A stretch of 64,000 bases of DNA, taken from positions 62,001-126,000 of the forward strand of contig NZ_BEGX01000052.1 in assembly GCF_002583555.1 (NCBI RefSeq), read 5' to 3'. The DNA is from Pseudonocardia sp. N23 (GTDB lineage Bacteria; Actinomycetota; Actinomycetes; Mycobacteriales; Pseudonocardiaceae). Both the position numbers and the translations under genes were made by a program. Shown one piece after another: positions 60,098 through 64,000 of this stretch; position 1 is the stretch's first letter; each line of letters begins with the position of its first letter. The notes under the pieces were generated by a model. It did not search any database. It was not told the DNA's origin and saw nothing but the letters and a program-made list of their open reading frames with translations.

Positions 60098-61228
60098 GTG
60101 CGCATCGCAGCCCGGGGAGTCACAGCCCTCATCGCCCTCGTCCTCGTGGCCGTCCTGGCGATGGCCGCCTGCGGCAGCACCACCCCGGGCCCCGTCGACG
60201 CCACCGCCCAGGTGCCGACGCCCGCCGCCACCTCCGACCTCGCGCCGCAACGCACCCCCGGCGCGCCACGCGTCCTGCTCACCGGGCTCGAGGTGCCGTG
60301 GGGCATCGCGTTCCTGACCGACGGCAACGCGCTCGTCACCGAACGGGATTCCGGCCGGATCGTGCGCGTCACCCCGCAGGGCGCGGCGACGCCCGTCGCC
60401 ACCGTCGCCGGGGTCGTGGCCCGCGGCGAGGGCGGCCTGCTCGGCATCGCCGTCTCCCCGCAGTTCGCCACCGACAAGGCGATCTATGTCTACTACACCT
60501 CCGCGCAGGACAACCGCGTCGTGCGGCTGCAGGTCGCGCCTGACGGCACCGTCGACGGCAACACCCAGCAGGTGATCGTCTCCGGAATCGGTGCCGCCTC
60601 GATCCACAACGGCGGCGGGCTCACGTTCGGCCCCGACGGGATGCTCTACGTCGCGACGGGCGACTCCAGCCGCAGCGACGCCTCCCAGAACCGCGACGAC
60701 CTCGGCGGCAAGGTCCTGCGCGTCACCCCCGACGGCGCGCCCGCCCCCGGCAACCCGTTCGGCACCGCCGTCTGGACCTACGGGCACCGCAATGTCCAAG
60801 GCCTCGCCTTCGGCCCCGGCGACCGGCTCTACGCCACCGAGTTCGGCCAGAACACCTTCGATGAGGTCAATCTGCTGACCCCCGGCGCGAACTACGGATG
60901 GCCGACCGTCGAGGGCATCGCCGGGCAGGCCGGCTTCACCGACCCGCTCGTCACCTGGGCGACCTCCGCCGCCTCCCCGAGCGGCCTCGCCTATGCCGGG
61001 GGTTCGCTGTGGGCCGGCGCGCTGCGCGGGGAGCGGCTGTGGCGGATCCCGCTGACCGCCGACGGCCGCACCGGCACCCCGGAGGCCCTCGTCACCGGGG
61101 AGTTCGGGCGGCTGCGCGGTGTCGTCGCCACTCCCGACGGGTCGGCACTGTGGGTGACGACGAGCAACCGCGACGGCCGCGGCTCCCCCGCCGCCGACGA
61201 CGACCGCATCCTGGTCGTCCCCCTCTGA
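60098..61228 (+). CDS. PQQ-type glucose/sorbosone dehydrogenase family lipoprotein
   Basis: 376 residues from GTG 60098; TAGCGT ends 7 nt upstream. GTG 60089 is the in-frame alternative. Signal peptide ALIALVLVAVLAMAAC with a lipobox cysteine. Beta-propeller features: GLEVPWGIAFLTDGNALVTERD, ARGEGGLLGIAVSPQF, SIHNGGGLTFGPDGMLYVATGD, YGHRNVQGLAFGP and EFGQNTFDEVNLL, matching the GSDH family (soluble glucose dehydrogenase/YliI). It probably oxidises an aldose outside the membrane. Confidence 0.92.
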   Translation: MRIAARGVTALIALVLVAVLAMAACGSTTPGPVDATAQVPTPAATSDLAPQRTPGAPRVLLTGLEVPWGIAFLTDGNALVTERDSGRIVRVTPQGAATPVATVAGVVARGEGGLLGIAVSPQFATDKAIYVYYTSAQDNRVVRLQVAPDGTVDGNTQQVIVSGIGAASIHNGGGLTFGPDGMLYVATGDSSRSDASQNRDDLGGKVLRVTPDGAPAPGNPFGTAVWTYGHRNVQGLAFGPGDRLYATEFGQNTFDEVNLLTPGANYGWPTVEGIAGQAGFTDPLVTWATSAASPSGLAYAGGSLWAGALRGERLWRIPLTADGRTGTPEALVTGEFGRLRGVVATPDGSALWVTTSNRDGRGSPAADDDRILVVPL

Positions 61229-61296
61229 TGGGCCTGACCCGCCCGGTCCGCCGATCCGGGCCGGTTCGGGCCGCCGCCTCGTGCACTCCTGAACGT

Positions 61297-61345
61297 CAGG
61301 AAGGGCACTTTCCCGCAGCCCGGTCGCGGGTAAGTGCCCTTCCTG
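61297..61345. repeat. hairpin repeat family 2, copy b
   Basis: 20-bp arms CAGGAAGGGCACTTTCCCGC and near-complement (one mismatch). Same design and much of the same sequence as the hairpin at 19079. It lies after the dehydrogenase stop and may terminate its transcript. Confidence 0.75.
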
Positions 61346-61406
61346 CAGTCGGGGCGGGGTGCACGGACGGGGTGCAGGGGCCGGGGTGCACGGACGCCGT
61401 CCGGTC

Positions 61407-61446
61407 GTGAGTGGCGATGGTCGCCGCAGCGACCATCGCCGCTCAC
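61407..61446. repeat. 40-bp palindromic repeat, copy 5
   Basis: 18-bp arms beginning GTGAGTGGCGATGGTCGC around CGCA, with one outer mismatch. Between the sugar dehydrogenase and the ABM-domain gene; flanks GTC...AGG as in the other copies. Confidence 0.88.
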
Positions 61447-61493
61447 AGGGTGCCTCCGTGGGCGGTGGGGACGGCCCCGTACCGTCGGGACCC

Positions 61494-61808
61494 ATGAGTG
61501 GCGACAGGGTCGGGCGGTACGTACGGATGGTCGCCGTCGAGGGGCAGGGGCCGGCGTTGGCCGAGGGGCTGTTGCGCGTCGCCGAGGGTATGCGCGACGC
61601 CCCCGGGTGCGAGCTCTACGTCGTCAACCGCACGCCCGACGAGGACGACGCGGTCTGGATCACCGAGGTGTGGACCGACGAGGAGTCGTCGGAGGCCGCC
61701 CTCAACCGCAACCTCGGCGAGGCCGGGATCGGCTCGGTGCTGGGGCTGCTCGCCGGCCCACCCGAGTTCATCGAGCTCTCGCCGGTCGGTGGTCCGGGCC
61801 TGTCCTGA
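61494..61808 (+). CDS. antibiotic biosynthesis monooxygenase (ABM) domain protein
   Basis: 104 residues. Single ABM dimeric alpha/beta barrel: VRMVAVEGQGPALAEGLLRVAEGMRDAPGCELYVVNRTPDEDDAVWITEVWTDEE is the usual arrangement of strand, helix, GC-x-Y and W-x-E-W. Such proteins are quinol or other cofactor-free monooxygenases. Convergent with glpK with a 4-nt gap. Substrate unknown. Confidence 0.87.
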   Translation: MSGDRVGRYVRMVAVEGQGPALAEGLLRVAEGMRDAPGCELYVVNRTPDEDDAVWITEVWTDEESSEAALNRNLGEAGIGSVLGLLAGPPEFIELSPVGGPGLS

Positions 61809-61812
61809 GGGG

Positions 61813-63318
<1,506 letters not shown>

Positions 63319-63421
63319 GGCGCTCCCTCGCCGGCGGCCGCCGCCCCCACCCGAGGTCGGGAGGTGGGGCAGGAGTGCGCCACCCCGAGCTCCAGGAACG
63401 CCGGGCGGCCGGGTGGAGCGC

Positions 63422-64000
63422 TCACGAGTGCCCCAGCGTCACGGAGATCTCACCCGCGGCGGCGGTCAGCTGGTCGACGAGCCGCGCCCGCACGACGCCC
63501 CCGGCCCCGAAGAGGTGCTCCACCGGCGCGCTGATCCCCAGTGCCCCGACGGCGAGCCCGCCGGCCCCGCGCAGCGGCACCGCGGCCCCGCCGACGCCCT
63601 GGGTGTACTCGGCGAAGCCCGTCGCACAGCCCCGGCGCCGGGCCGCGACGAGCTGGCTCTCCAGTGCCGCGGGTGTGGTGGCGGTACGGCCGGTGTAGCG
63701 CTGCAGGTCGAGGTCGCGGGCGGCGGGGGTGACGAGCGGCGCGAAGGCGAGCAGGCACTTGCCCAGCGCGGTGGCGTGCATGGGCACGGTCTCGTTGGTG
63801 CGCAGCCGTTGCGGCGAGCCGTCGGGCCGGAATACGTGGTGCACGAGGCTGACGACGCGGCCGTCGGGAACCCCGACGAACACGGCGCAGCCGGTGCCGC
63901 CGGCGAGGGCGTCGGCCCAGTTCATGGACCGGGAGCGCAGGTCGTGGCGGTCCCAGCCGGGGGTGGAGAGGCTGCCGAGGCCGGCGCCGACGGTGTAGAG
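63422..64000 (-). CDS. IclR-family transcriptional regulator (5' end beyond window)
   Basis: 193 codons to the edge; the N-terminal HTH is outside. The effector domain is typical: ETVPMHATALGKCLLAF, RRGCATGFAEYTQGVGGAAVPLRGAGGLAVGALGISAP. It precedes glpK on the same strand, with a 103-bp gap lacking a clear hairpin. By analogy to GylR it may control glycerol utilisation. Confidence 0.9.
   Translation of the reverse strand, partial: LYTVGAGLGSLSTPGWDRHDLRSRSMNWADALAGGTGCAVFVGVPDGRVVSLVHHVFRPDGSPQRLRTNETVPMHATALGKCLLAFAPLVTPAARDLDLQRYTGRTATTPAALESQLVAARRRGCATGFAEYTQGVGGAAVPLRGAGGLAVGALGISAPVEHLFGAGGVVRARLVDQLTAAAGEISVTLGHS

Overview
High-GC actinobacterial chromosome. Dense in-frame GTG/ATG starts, 4-nt ATGA/GTGA gene overlaps, leaderless-type starts, a menaquinone gene (menC), an F420/deazaflavin-type protein, an NDMA-type alcohol dehydrogenase and an integrated actinomycete conjugative element together suggest the Pseudonocardiales (perhaps Pseudonocardia). 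The genus is inferred from gene style, not from a database search.

Layout. 1-11.1 kb: ordinary chromosomal genes (GlcD-type oxidase, renalase-like amine oxidase, menC, Baeyer-Villiger monooxygenase with a divergent TetR, siderophore-interacting protein, two-component system, uppP, ctaG-like). 11.2-32.7 kb: a large catabolic island of 18 structural genes in three leftward operons plus one GntR/FCD regulator. All three operon promoters carry the same operator (core ACTGTCAACAGT), which on the coding strand contains the -35 hexamer TTGACA; a related site precedes gntR. The enzymes (OYE-type reductase, hydantoinase, cysteine hydrolase, dehydrogenases, TcuA-like flavoprotein, two PrpD-family proteins, isocitrate-lyase-family lyase, one ABC importer and two MHS permeases) look like one coregulated pathway for an unknown substrate, possibly a cyclic amide broken down to polycarboxylates.

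33-38.6 kb: two GT39 membrane glycosyltransferases around a GT2-GtrA fusion. 38.7-45.7 kb: TetR/SRPBCC pair, an acyl-CoA-ligase remnant, an acyl-CoA dehydrogenase-like gene, a bacterial PH-domain pair, a HerA-like ATPase and orn. 45.8-57.3 kb: tRNA-His, tRNA-Lys, and an 11.2-kb integrative element inserted in tRNA-Lys between 43-bp perfect repeats. The element carries a tyrosine integrase, an XRE regulator, an excisionase-like protein, a primase-polymerase/helicase beside an iteron array, a rolling-circle RepSA-like initiator, an FtsK/TraB-like ATPase and small genes. 57.3-64 kb: DUF418 remnant, deazaflavin-dependent reductase, FAD monooxygenase, DedA protein, PQQ-type sugar dehydrogenase, ABM-domain protein, glpK and an upstream IclR regulator cut by the window edge.

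Dispersed through the window are five copies of a 40-bp palindrome (one inside a coding sequence, in frame) and copies of a second hairpin family.
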